Source: Rhea pennata
Lineage: Eukaryota > Chordata > Aves > Rheiformes > Rheidae
DNA: 64,000 nt
Direction: 5' to 3'
Assembly (NCBI RefSeq): GCF_028389875.1
Contig: NW_026907681.1
Coordinates: forward strand, 1,612,001 to 1,676,000
The notes below the pieces were generated by a model. The model was not told where the DNA came from, did no database searches, and saw nothing but the letters and a program-made list of their open reading frames with translations. This document shows positions 55,757 through 64,000 of this stretch, piece by piece; the first letter of the stretch is position 1, and each line of letters starts with the position of its first letter. The translations under genes and the position numbers were made by a program.

Positions 55757-57514
55757 TTACTTATTTTGTTCATTGAATTCCTGGAGCGCCCGGCGACTCA
55801 ACTCTAATGCGTCCGCATCATCGTCTAATTCAAGTGATTCATACTTAGCACGTACCAGCATTAGGTGTACAGCTTCTAGGCGGCTTTTTACAATTGCCAT
55901 TATTTTATTAAAAATACATGGTCCAAAAGTTAATGTTATTATTAACAGTAGTAAAGGCCCTGCTATGGTTGACAACAAGGTGGTGAGCCAAGGTGAATGA
56001 TTAAACCAGGATTCATTCCAGTTCTGTCGAGCCTCATTTTCTCTTTTTCGTTTTTCTAGACCCTCTCGGAGTTTCATCATGGTATCTCTTACCACTCCAG
56101 TGTGATCAGCATATACACAACATTCCTCTCGCAGGGTGGCACAAAGCCCTCCTTGTTGTAAAAAGACCAAATCTAATCCCCTACGATTTTGTAGTACTAC
56201 CTCTGAGAGGGATCTAACTGATTTTTCTAACGCCGAAATGGATTGCTCGATCCTGGCCAAATCTTCGTCAACTGCGATACGCAGAGAGGTGAACTCTTGG
56301 CTTTGTTTTACTAGCGAGGCAACTCCAGTACCAGCTCCTGCAACCCCTAAAACCATTAATGTGGCCAGGGTTACAGTTGTGACTGGTTCCCTCTTTTCGA
56401 GATGGTAATCTGCTACAGTGTGGTGACTGTATATATATTCCTCAGAGTGGTATAGAATCCTTGGTATAATTATTACCTGTACACAAAAATCATGAGACGA
56501 ATTTAAGAGTTTTAATGATAAGCATGGAGTGACTCCTAATGATGAGCATGCCCACCTCGTGTTGTTGGCCGGAATTAACCATTGGTGTGACTGGTCGCGA
56601 TCCTCTAAGATGTTACAAAGACTGCCCTTTCCTCTGGGGACGGTACCCACGCACCTACCGCTTCCAGATACCTGGGTTAGTGTTACCCCGATTTCTTGTC
56701 CCCAGTGGCATTGTGAGGGGTTACTTTCGTTTGAATAGACGGGATCGCCTAAATCTCCGATGGCCTCATAATATGGGGGTCTTATGTTAATACATAACCA
56801 GCAGCGTCTGGTTATATTTGGATTTGTTTGATTCAACACTCGATAACTAGCATCTATGACTTTCCATATGCTGTTCCCAGATGTGATTCTATGTTCCCCT
56901 GCAATGGTGGGGACTACATCTGTAGGGAATGATTCTATTGCACTATTGGGAGGTGTTGTAGATAGGTCTGGCCCAAGGGTTTTTGTAGGTCGGGCCTCTA
57001 GGATTCCCTTTGACAGTACGCTATTTGGTCCGACTGGTTGGGAAATCCTGGCCTCCTCTTTTTTTATCAGTATGAGGCCTCCCCTATCAGGTCCGTGTGA
57101 ATAGAATCTAACGCCCCACATTTTCCCTAGTAACCAGCTGATATCTTCCGGCTTGGTTACATTTAGATACAGAACCTTGCAAATCTCCTCGTTCCTATAA
57201 TGTCCTGTGTATCCCAAATTTTGTCCTCGCCATCCTTGGCGGGGATCTGCTCGACGACTACATCCTAGCGGTCCATAGCCCACTTCTAAGAACTTGTCGC
57301 GACCTGCCCCAGGATTCCAGTCTGTAGCAATGGTTTCACAGCCCCAATATGCACAATAGTATTTATTTGGATAATTACAATACCCCCTTCCCGGGTTTGA
57401 GCTCGGACAGAAGTAAAGTCCTGATCGGTTGAAACACATTGTTCCTGTAGTTAGGTTACACGGTGTAGTGCGGAAACTAGGGGCACCTGCTGTCGTTACT
57501 TGCTGTATCTTCAT
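55757..57514 (-). CDS. env: env ORF, unit D (585 codons)
   Basis: Same architecture as units B and C, with a two-residue difference (LL for RF before NSSHDF). The same TAA lies upstream in frame and there is no signal peptide. The frame is uninterrupted in a unit whose gag and pol are broken. Confidence 0.87.
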   Translation of the reverse strand: MKIQQVTTAGAPSFRTTPCNLTTGTMCFNRSGLYFCPSSNPGRGYCNYPNKYYCAYWGCETIATDWNPGAGRDKFLEVGYGPLGCSRRADPRQGWRGQNLGYTGHYRNEEICKVLYLNVTKPEDISWLLGKMWGVRFYSHGPDRGGLILIKKEEARISQPVGPNSVLSKGILEARPTKTLGPDLSTTPPNSAIESFPTDVVPTIAGEHRITSGNSIWKVIDASYRVLNQTNPNITRRCWLCINIRPPYYEAIGDLGDPVYSNESNPSQCHWGQEIGVTLTQVSGSGRCVGTVPRGKGSLCNILEDRDQSHQWLIPANNTRWACSSLGVTPCLSLKLLNSSHDFCVQVIIIPRILYHSEEYIYSHHTVADYHLEKREPVTTVTLATLMVLGVAGAGTGVASLVKQSQEFTSLRIAVDEDLARIEQSISALEKSVRSLSEVVLQNRRGLDLVFLQQGGLCATLREECCVYADHTGVVRDTMMKLREGLEKRKRENEARQNWNESWFNHSPWLTTLLSTIAGPLLLLIITLTFGPCIFNKIMAIVKSRLEAVHLMLVRAKYESLELDDDADALELSRRALQEFNEQNK

Positions 57515-57836
57515 ATCTAATTAAACTCCACTGAAAAGGTCGATGGGGGTGGTGTGGTTGTAGGATACCGCAGCTGACCATGATAATAACTCTAATTCCC
57601 GTGTTCCGCAAGAGCTAGTCGGGGCCCATTTCTCCTAATGTTATGTTTTACCTGGCCTCTTAACCTCCCCACCGTCTGCACTCCTCTGCCTCGCTTGTCA
57701 GTTCGGTTGCAGCGAACTACAAGGTATTGGTTCTTCTCGGCAGCAGTAGTGTTCTTCAGGGGAATCTGTTAGAGAGCCTTTGTCTAGGAGTGGGGCCCCT
57801 TCTCTCATTACGGTACATGGACAGGGGAAATAATAC

Positions 57837-58361
57837 TTATCGAGTCCGTTTAAGCGTTAATTTTAAGTCGGCGGAGCCTGGAACCGCCCTCCACTCTTCT
57901 CCCAGGATCGGTCCTTTCACACGGCTGGCATGAGTCCACCCTTTTTCTGCAGTCCGAACAGCTGTTTCTGTAGTAAGCAAAACAACGTAGGGGCCTTCCC
58001 ACCGAGGTGCTAATGAAGTCTCTTTCCATGTTTTGATTAGAACTTTATCTCCGGGCTGTACTCGGTGTATGACTATATCTAATGGGGGTCGCTGCACCAC
58101 TAGGCCTCTTTTCTGTAACTCTCTAGGTCGGCTCATTAACTGTGTTAGGTAGGGCTGTAATTGAGTATGTTGCAAAGTGGGGTGGTCAAGAGGCATCTCT
58201 AAATCATATGGCATACCATAAAGCATTTCGAAAGGCGAAAGCCCCACGCCAGTTCGGGGCTGCGTTCGTATGTTTAATAAAGCAAGCGGTAAGCATTTTA
58301 CCCAGGACGCCTTAGTTTCTAGCATAAGTTTTGTTAACTGTTTTTTAATTTCACCATTCAT
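57837..58361 (-). pseudogene. pol: Integrase C-terminal domain remnant, unit D
   Basis: 174 codons from MNGEIKKQLTKLMLE to the pol stop, including WEGPYVVLL. The zinc finger and the first two catalytic aspartates are missing because of the deletion to the right. Confidence 0.9.
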
Positions 58362-58420
58362 TCGTTCTACCTTTCCAGAGCTTTGAGCTTTCCAGAGCTT
58401 TCCAGGCTAACTGGACGCTA
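58362..58420 (-). other. Deletion junction with duplicated filler, unit D
   Basis: RT sequence ends after VQLAW and integrase sequence starts near ERMNGE. Between them CTTTCCAGAG occurs twice within about 25 bp, which suggests a slipped repair or template-switch junction. Confidence 0.8.
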
Positions 58421-59013
58421 GCCTGCCTTACCACTTCTTCATCCTTTCCTGCTATCAACAGATCATCCACATACTGTACTAACCTCACTCCCGGCACTTT
58501 ATTATAGTCCTGCAGAATCTGTTCCAGGGCCTGTCCGAATAAATTTGGGGATTCAGTAAATCCTTGAGGGAGGACAGTCTATCTTAGTTGCTGTTTTCTA
58601 TGGGTATCTGGGTCCTCCCATTCAAAGGCAAAATAATCCCTGCTGCTCTCATCCAAAGGACATGCCCAAAACGCATCCTTTAAATCTATCACACTGTACC
58701 ATTGATCATCCGGGTGTAACTGATTTAACAGAGTATGTGGATTTGCTACTACTGGGAACCTAGTCACAGTTCTCTTATTGATTTCCCTCAAATCGTGCAC
58801 CAATCTATATTTGCCATCTTTTTTCCTTACTGGTAATATTGGGGTATTAAAAGGGGACATACAAGGTTCCAATAGCCCCTGTCGTAGTAACCTCTGAATT
58901 TCAGGTTTTAATTCCCGCCTGCCCTCTTCGGACAGGGGATATTGCTTAATTCTCGTTGGTACACCCGGGTTAGTTATAGTTACCTTAAAAGGTTTAATAT
59001 TTAATTTGCCCAC
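58400..59013 (-). pseudogene. pol: Reverse transcriptase remnant, unit D
   Basis: RT palm sequence includes LPVRKKDGKYRLVHDLREIN, the catalytic region VIDLKDAFWACPL, LPQGFTESPNLFGQ and the YVDD box in QYVDDLLIAG. A TAG at about 58,576-58,578 interrupts the frame just before TVLPQGF. The connection and RNase H domains are deleted. Confidence 0.9.
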
Positions 59014-59423
59014 ACTATCTGGAGTTTACCAAACGTCCGGGTTTATGTTTTGTTCATCCTCTATTCGGAGAGGACACAATTTAATTTGTAGTCTATTATC
59101 TATCACTTCTAAACTTATGCCTAATTCTATTATCAAATCTCTACCTAACAGGTTATACTCAGCTTCGGGTACCAAAAGTAAAGGTCCCACACCTATCTTG
59201 GAACCTGTTTCGATTAATACTTCTTTTATAACGAGAACCCCAAATGGTTCTCCTTTTGCCCCAATTACTTGTACCCTTTCTGCCGAGGTAAGGTTTGGAC
59301 CATAGATCTTTCAGCCCCTGTGTCTATGAGGAATTCCATTTCCTCACGCTGGGGACCCACTTTTAATTTTATCAAGGGCTCGTTTTTTTCTCGGGTCCCC
59401 AGCAAATAGAGCCCCTGACACCC
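59014..59423 (-). pseudogene. pro: Retroviral protease remnant, unit D
   Basis: Follows gag after a TAG, the arrangement used for readthrough in gammaretroviruses. The active-site region EMEFLIDTGAERS is intact. A frame change lies just downstream (about 59,290-59,310), the rest reads GPLLLVPEAEYNLLGRDLII in another frame, and a TAA occurs at 59,026-59,028. Confidence 0.82.
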
Positions 59424-60885
59424 CTACTCATCCTTGAACATCTGCTCATCCTCTTTTCTCTGTCGACATTCTCTCTTAATATGACCCTTTCTACTACAAT
59501 AAAAACAGATCACATTTCTTTGTCCCTGACCATTTCTCCCTTCTTTTCTCTCAAGCTTCCCACGCACCATCCTAGGCCTTCCTCTTTGACCTTCCCGTAC
59601 TGCTGCCACCATCATTCATACTTGTTTCTTCTCTTTTTCATCCTCTCTCCTAACATACACCTTCTGTGCCTCTCTCAGGAGTTCATCTAAGCCCTTATCT
59701 TGCCAGTCCTCTATTTTCTCTAACTTTTTCCTAATGTCCGTCCAGGATTTGGCCACAAATTGAGTTTTAAGTAAGGCCCCTCCCACAGGAGTCCCTGGAT
59801 CTAAGCCACTATACAACTGCAAGCTTTTTCACAGCCTTTCTAACCATTCTGTCGGGGTCTCATCCCGCCTTTGCTGTTCATTAAAAGCCTTATTAGTATT
59901 CTGTCCCCTTGGGACTGATTCCCTTATCCCCTGAATGATAATGGTTCTTAAGTCTTGCATATGACCGCGATGGATTGGGTCCTGGTTATTCCAATTAGGC
60001 GACTGCATCGGCCACTTAACATCTGCTGCCAGACCTTGCTGGTGTTGTTGGTCCCAGATTCGCATGCCAGCTCGCCTAATCATCCCTCTTTCCTCAAATG
60101 TGAACAGGATTCCCAGGATGGACTGTAGCTCCTCCCAAGTGTAAATATTTGGTCCTAGAAACTGGTCCACCTGCTCTGCCACTCCCAGTGGGTCTTCTAG
60201 TAGGTTTCCCATTTCCTTCTTAAAATCTCTCACGTCCCCGGAATTAATGGGGACGGCTACATATCCCGTCCCCGGTTGGGGTCCTCCCATAGCTATTTCC
60301 CGCAGTGGATGTAATCCTCCTTCGAGACTTAACCCCTGTGCTCTAGTCTGACTCCTAGTTACTGGTCTCTGGGGACTAGGGTTAGCCTCGCCATCCGACT
60401 CCCCCGAGGACGGAAGTTCAGTTGGCCCGGGAAGAGAAGGGGCCGTAGGTATAGGAGGGAGTATATAAGGGGGTGGCGATAATGGGATCTCTAATTCTCG
60501 CTTCTTTTTTCCCCCGCCCTCCTTTTTCTTTTAATGGGTATAAAAGGGTTCTCGCCTCTGGATTTATCCAGAGGTGTGCATACTCGCTCTCTTCTAAGCT
60601 GAAGGGCTCCTTTGAATTTACGTAACTATTTAGGGCCTGGCATATCCAGTCCTCAAATGAACCAAAAGGGGGCCAGAAAACACTTTCTCCTTTTATAGGT
60701 TTGTTGCCCCAGACTTCAATACAATAATATATCATCTTAACTTTACTTTTTCCCCGCCTAGAAGGGGAATCATCCCAATATTTAATCATCAATCCTAGTG
60801 GGCTATCCGGGGGAATGGGAGGTAAGCCTCCACTACAAACTCCCCCACCCATGGGACCAGAAGGCTTACTTTTCTTCTGTCCCAT
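59421..60885 (-). pseudogene. gag: gag, unit D, broken
   Basis: Starts at the same MGQ and keeps matrix, capsid and a nucleocapsid with one zinc knuckle (CFYCSRKGHIKREC). An extra T at about 60,507 shifts the frame after GKK, before the PPPY motif. A TGA near 59,828 replaces an Arg codon after EWLERL, and another TGA near 59,616 precedes the nucleocapsid. It shows what A-C have lost between capsid and RNase H. Confidence 0.9.
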
Positions 60886-61255
60886 CTTCCGGAGTACCTT
60901 CACACACACACACACACACACACCGCTTCCCCCTTTTCGTGGCCCAGTCCCTCGCGGGATGTGGGAACCGCACTACCGAGGGGTCCGCACTCGCTTCGTC
61001 CTTACTGGACGTCTCTCACGTGTACTCCGGGATACCCAACCCCAACCGAATGGATCACCGGCCTATACTTACTCAATCCTGAGTCTTCATTCAGTCTTCG
61101 TGCACAAAGATTACTTGGGGTTGCCGGCTCCTTTTTGCTTGTGGCTAATTTAGGGTTCGTCGGTGAAGGGCTTGAGTGAAAATCGCTCTCGGCAGAGGCC
61201 GCCGAACTCGGCGGGGCGCCTCCCCTTCCGAAGAGCTTTTCAGTCCATTGCCTTC

Positions 61256-61273
61256 ATCCGAGTCACGGCACCA
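61256..61273 (-). other. Primer binding site, unit D (tRNA-His type)
   Basis: Same 18 bases as the other units, 4 bp from LTR5; this is the first primer site of the whole array. Confidence 0.88.
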
Positions 61274-61339
61274 AATTTGTCATAAGTTACTCTCTTGAAG
61301 GTTAATTCATACAGAGAGTTTGTTAAATCATGTGAACAA

Positions 61340-61345
61340 TTTATT
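61340..61345 (-). terminator. LTR poly(A) signal
   Basis: AATAAA on the minus strand about 95 bp downstream of the TATA box; conserved in all five LTRs. Confidence 0.7.
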
Positions 61346-61439
61346 TAATTAAGTAAGCAGCCACAAGCAAAACAGCGCTGGGCGGCCGGGGAGTCTCAGC
61401 TCCGCCAACGGCGCGCACCTCCCTCACACACAGTCCCCC

Positions 61440-61446
61440 CTTATAG
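61440..61446 (-). promoter_or_regulatory. LTR TATA box
   Basis: CTATAAG on the minus strand followed by a G run; the likely core promoter for the array if active. The inner LTRs have TTATAAAAAG. Confidence 0.65.
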
Positions 61447-61910
61447 TCTGCGTTGTAATCTCCCGGTGCGTCCCGCGCATGTGTGAGTTGCTGGGGGGGT
61501 CGTCTGAAGCTCTCTGGTGGTCGTGGAGAGGAAGGCCGTGGTCGTCTTCTGTCTCTTTATTTTGGTTTGTCTCCTTGTGAGTGATCACAGGGGTTTGCTT
61601 ATCTGTTGTGTTGACTCCCTTTTGGGATGCTGTTCTGTGAGAAAATTACAGGCGCCTGCTTATCTTTTCTTTATCCTTTTACCTTCAAAACCTCTGAGCA
61701 GCTTGTTGCTTACTTCAGCTCTTCATAGTCCTGCAAGATAGCTAGGGCCCCGACACTGGTTCCACAAGGGGTCATATAAGCTTTTGTGCTTACCATAATT
61801 TATTTGTCTGACACCATGTCTCAACCCTGACTGTTGTAAAACCTCCTCCTCCCCCTCCATCGGCTTATTCCTCCTTCTAAACAATGAACAAAGAGTTACA
61901 ATTTATTACA

Positions 61911-62414
61911 CAAATGACCACGCCTCGGCTTTTGACATTATTTGTGACAGCAACTGCATTTGCTCACACCCGCCCTGCACACACTTGGTGTCCTCATCCA
62001 GGGCGCACCTGCCTCGTAGGCCTACAGGCGTGCGCTTTCACTCCGACGAAAGCAGCACGGGCTCAGCAAGGCCCGTCATGTCAGTGTCCCCCAAACTAGG
62101 TGGCTTTTGCAAGCTGCTGACATCACGGAGGTGTCAGCTGGCAATGAGCGTGACATGGAGACACTCTAGCCACCGCCCTGCACTTGCAGATCCAGAAAGT
62201 GGGTGAAACGCGGCTCCGCTTCCAGCCAGGCAGGCTGCCAAGGAGCCAGGTGAGCCACAGAAGCAGAGCGCTTCCCAACAGCCTTGCCGCTGGACATCTC
62301 GTCGGCATGGCTGTAATGACAAAACCACTTCCCTAGGTCCCCTCCTTTGCAGCTCCTCCGTGCCTGTCTGTCTGTACTCCCTAAGGGGCTGTGCACTCTG
62401 GGAGGTGTTAGATC
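61911..62414. other. Right flank of the array, no gene recognised
   Basis: Unique-looking sequence without open reading or repeat features that I can identify. It bears no relation to the POLE promoter DNA on the other side of the array. Confidence 0.5.
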
Positions 62415-62732
62415 ATGTCTCTTCCAGGTGGACACCAGCCCCTGAGCCTCATGTTTCTTTTGGGGCTGGGGCTGGCATCAGAGACTATCAACTGCCCAAG
62501 CAGGTGCAGCTGTCAGTACCTGGAAGTGAACTGCACAGGGCAACAGCTGCAAGAGCTCCCTGTGACCATCCCACTGGATACCAGGCAGCTGATTCTGGCA
62601 GCAAACAAGATCTCATACCTGCCTGCAGTGGAACTGAGCTTCCTCGCTGACCTGGTCTATCTGGACTGCCGGGAGAACCTCTTGGGGGATGGTCTGGATT
62701 TCACTTTACGCATCGGGAAGCGTAACCAGTAG
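62415..62732 (+). pseudogene. LRRC52: LRRC52-like N-terminal fragment
   Basis: The frame starts MSLPGGHQPLSLMFLLGLGL, a signal peptide. It continues with an LRRNT cysteine cluster (NCPSRCSCQYLEVNCTGQQL) and one to two leucine-rich repeats ending FLADLVYLDCRENL. Start, cysteine spacing and the SDLVYLDC-type repeat fit LRRC52, an auxiliary (gamma) subunit of BK-type potassium channels. After DFT the match stops at about 62,703 and a TAG follows at 62,730, so over two thirds of the protein is missing and there is no clear donor at the break. Another LRR membrane protein is possible but less likely. Confidence 0.7.
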
Positions 62733-64000
62733 CTAGGATATTGCTACTTCTATAAAGTGCCTGCCCCAGCTGCAGGCGGTATCACTGCGAGCTTGTTATC
62801 ACTTTTGTCACTGCGAGTCACAGGCACCTTACAGCTGCAGTGCCAAGAGTGAGGAGCCCGAGGAGGCTCTGGGGAGAGCTGCAGAGAAGGCTACTGCTCT
62901 GATTTTCCTGCCTTTTCTTCAGCTGCTCGATAGACTGTATCTTTTTGTTGCTGCTGCAGTATCGCTGCATCCATAACAGTCCGTTAAAAACCCCTCTCTC
63001 CGTGGAGATGCGGGAAGTACTCTGCTCCTGCCTCTGTTCTGTCCTGCTCTGCTCAGCCTCTCCAGCCCTGAGCTGCCCACCGTTCTGCCAGTGTCCCCTT
63101 CACCTCAAACACCTCCTGCAATGCCTTTTTCCGAAAAAAATATGGCAGCTGTTGTGCTAAAGCAGATCGAAACGACAGTTCCTATAACCTCCAGCTATCA
63201 CAGTGCTTCTAGCTGGCAAAGCAGGTACATTTGACAGGTTCTCAGGATCAAGCCGTGATCCAAATGCTCTGAACTCGGCAAAAGACTTTTGCTGTTCCCA
63301 TGGCGGGTTCTGGTTTGGGTACCGGTGAAATGCGATTGACAGGGTGAAACAGAATGCAAGTTAAGACTGTGGTCAGAAAAGTGTCTCTGTATCCTTATGA
63401 GTGACGGCTTCATATGTTCCCACTCTTCCTCCAGCATCCCAGAGCAAATTGGCTCACTTTTGTTTTAAGTTATCCAAAATAATCAAGGTACATGCATTGC
63501 AGATGAGCGTCCGCTTGAGTTCCTCTGACTTCTGCAGCAGAAAGGCACTTACTCCCGAGTAAGAGCAGTTTACTGACAGCAGGAGCCTTCTTTCCTTACA
63601 TCATCTGGCTCACCAAAATCCAGCTGTTTTCCATCTTATTGAGAGAGTCTACAGCTGGACCACAGATATTGAATATTCATGAGGCAAAGTGATCACTGGT
63701 TCCCTTTTCCAAAGAAACACTAGTCCCAAGCGTAAAAATTTGTTATGCAGCTATGAAATTTGTATTTGATTTTCCAAATTGAAAAGGAACACATCACTGC
63801 ACCAATGAAAAAAGCTTGATCCTCAGTAATTCACAATAAAATAATGAAGGAGAGCTGGGGAAAAAAAAAAGAAGAAATTTGAGAAAACCTGTCCATCAAG
63901 TAAGAAAAAGGCAGAAAAGAACCATAAGGAAGGGCAAGGGAAGCTGGTGTTAGGACAGAACAGAATTAGGGATGTCTGAGTATCTTAATAGGCGTAGTAA
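62733..64000. other. Right edge, no gene recognised
   Basis: No LRRC52 continuation, splice-bounded exon or known repeat is seen. Short A-rich runs occur near 63,860. Confidence 0.5.

Larger units (their letters stand above)
55736..61277 (-). mobile_element. Internal region D (5,542 bp; retains protease and RT sequence)
   Basis: The 5'-most unit. Unlike A-C it keeps nucleocapsid, protease and the RT palm, but lacks the stretch from late RT through RNase H to the integrase core. Gag and pol carry several stops and frameshifts; env is open. Confidence 0.94.
39136..61910 (-). mobile_element. Tandem array of gammaretrovirus-like endogenous proviruses: five LTRs, four internal regions
   Basis: Five direct LTRs of 633-634 bp enclose four internal regions, all read right to left. 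Each internal region begins with a tRNA-His-type primer binding site and ends with a polypurine tract. Gag has an MGQ start and PPPY; nucleocapsid has a single CCHC knuckle; Env has CWLC and CX6CC. These are gammaretroviral (class I) traits. All four internal regions are defective. Neighbouring units share one LTR, as expected from unequal exchange between LTRs rather than independent insertions. Confidence 0.95.
61278..61910 (-). repeat. LTR5 (5'-most LTR, outer type)
   Basis: 633 bp, TG...CA. It shares with LTR1 the segment CAGTCCCCCCTTATAG and the CGGTGCGTCCCGCGC variant. The right flank CAAATGACC does not match the left flank TTGCG of LTR1. Confidence 0.95.

Overview
The window is vertebrate nuclear DNA, almost certainly from a bird. 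It has short exons with GT-AG boundaries, long introns, CpG-rich promoter islands, a 5'-truncated CR1 LINE typical of birds and reptiles, and the P2RX2-POLE neighbourhood known from vertebrate genomes. There is no prokaryotic gene organisation. Most long open frames are chance frames in GC-rich DNA.

Layout. (1) 179-12,493, minus strand: the first ~21 exons of POLE, the catalytic subunit of DNA polymerase epsilon, from the N-terminus to just past polymerase motif A. The copy carries in-frame stops, a frameshift, broken splice sites and two missing exons, so it is a pseudogene. (2) 12.5-12.9 kb: its GC-rich promoter with two CCAAT boxes. (3) 15.27-24.37 kb, plus strand: scattered exons of the ATP-gated channel P2RX2. 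One 912-bp block is duplicated 4,405 bp apart, a CR1 sits between exons, and no N-terminal exons are visible. (4) 27.35-32.51 kb, minus strand: the last exons of POLE, including the two C-terminal zinc-finger modules, again with stops and frameshifts. (5) 32,821: an abrupt join to a second copy of POLE exons 13-1 (32,821-39,135), a direct duplicate of 6,404-12,837. The second POLE locus is therefore an N-terminal part joined to a C-terminal part with the middle removed. (6) 39,136-61,910: an endogenous gammaretrovirus-like element on the minus strand, present as a tandem array of five LTRs and four internal regions (5' to 3' = right to left: LTR5-D-LTR4-C-LTR3-B-LTR2-A-LTR1). All internal regions are defective. 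A, B and C share one gag-pol deletion that fuses Gag in frame to the end of RNase H and the integrase zinc finger. D keeps nucleocapsid, protease and reverse-transcriptase sequence but has its own deletion and stops. B, C and D keep a 585-codon env frame without a visible signal peptide; A has lost most of env. (7) 61,911-64,000: unrelated flank with an N-terminal fragment resembling LRRC52 (62,415-62,694).

Interpretation. This is a decaying, mosaic paralogous block rather than a functional POLE locus. Several lesions are shared by both N-terminal copies and so predate the 6.4-kb duplication. The retroviral array starts about 370 bp upstream of the second POLE start codon. Its two outer flanks come from unrelated genes and show no matching target-site duplication. 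An ectopic repeat-rich chromosome (for example W or germline-restricted) is one possible setting but is not shown by the sequence. No intact host protein-coding gene is supported in the window.
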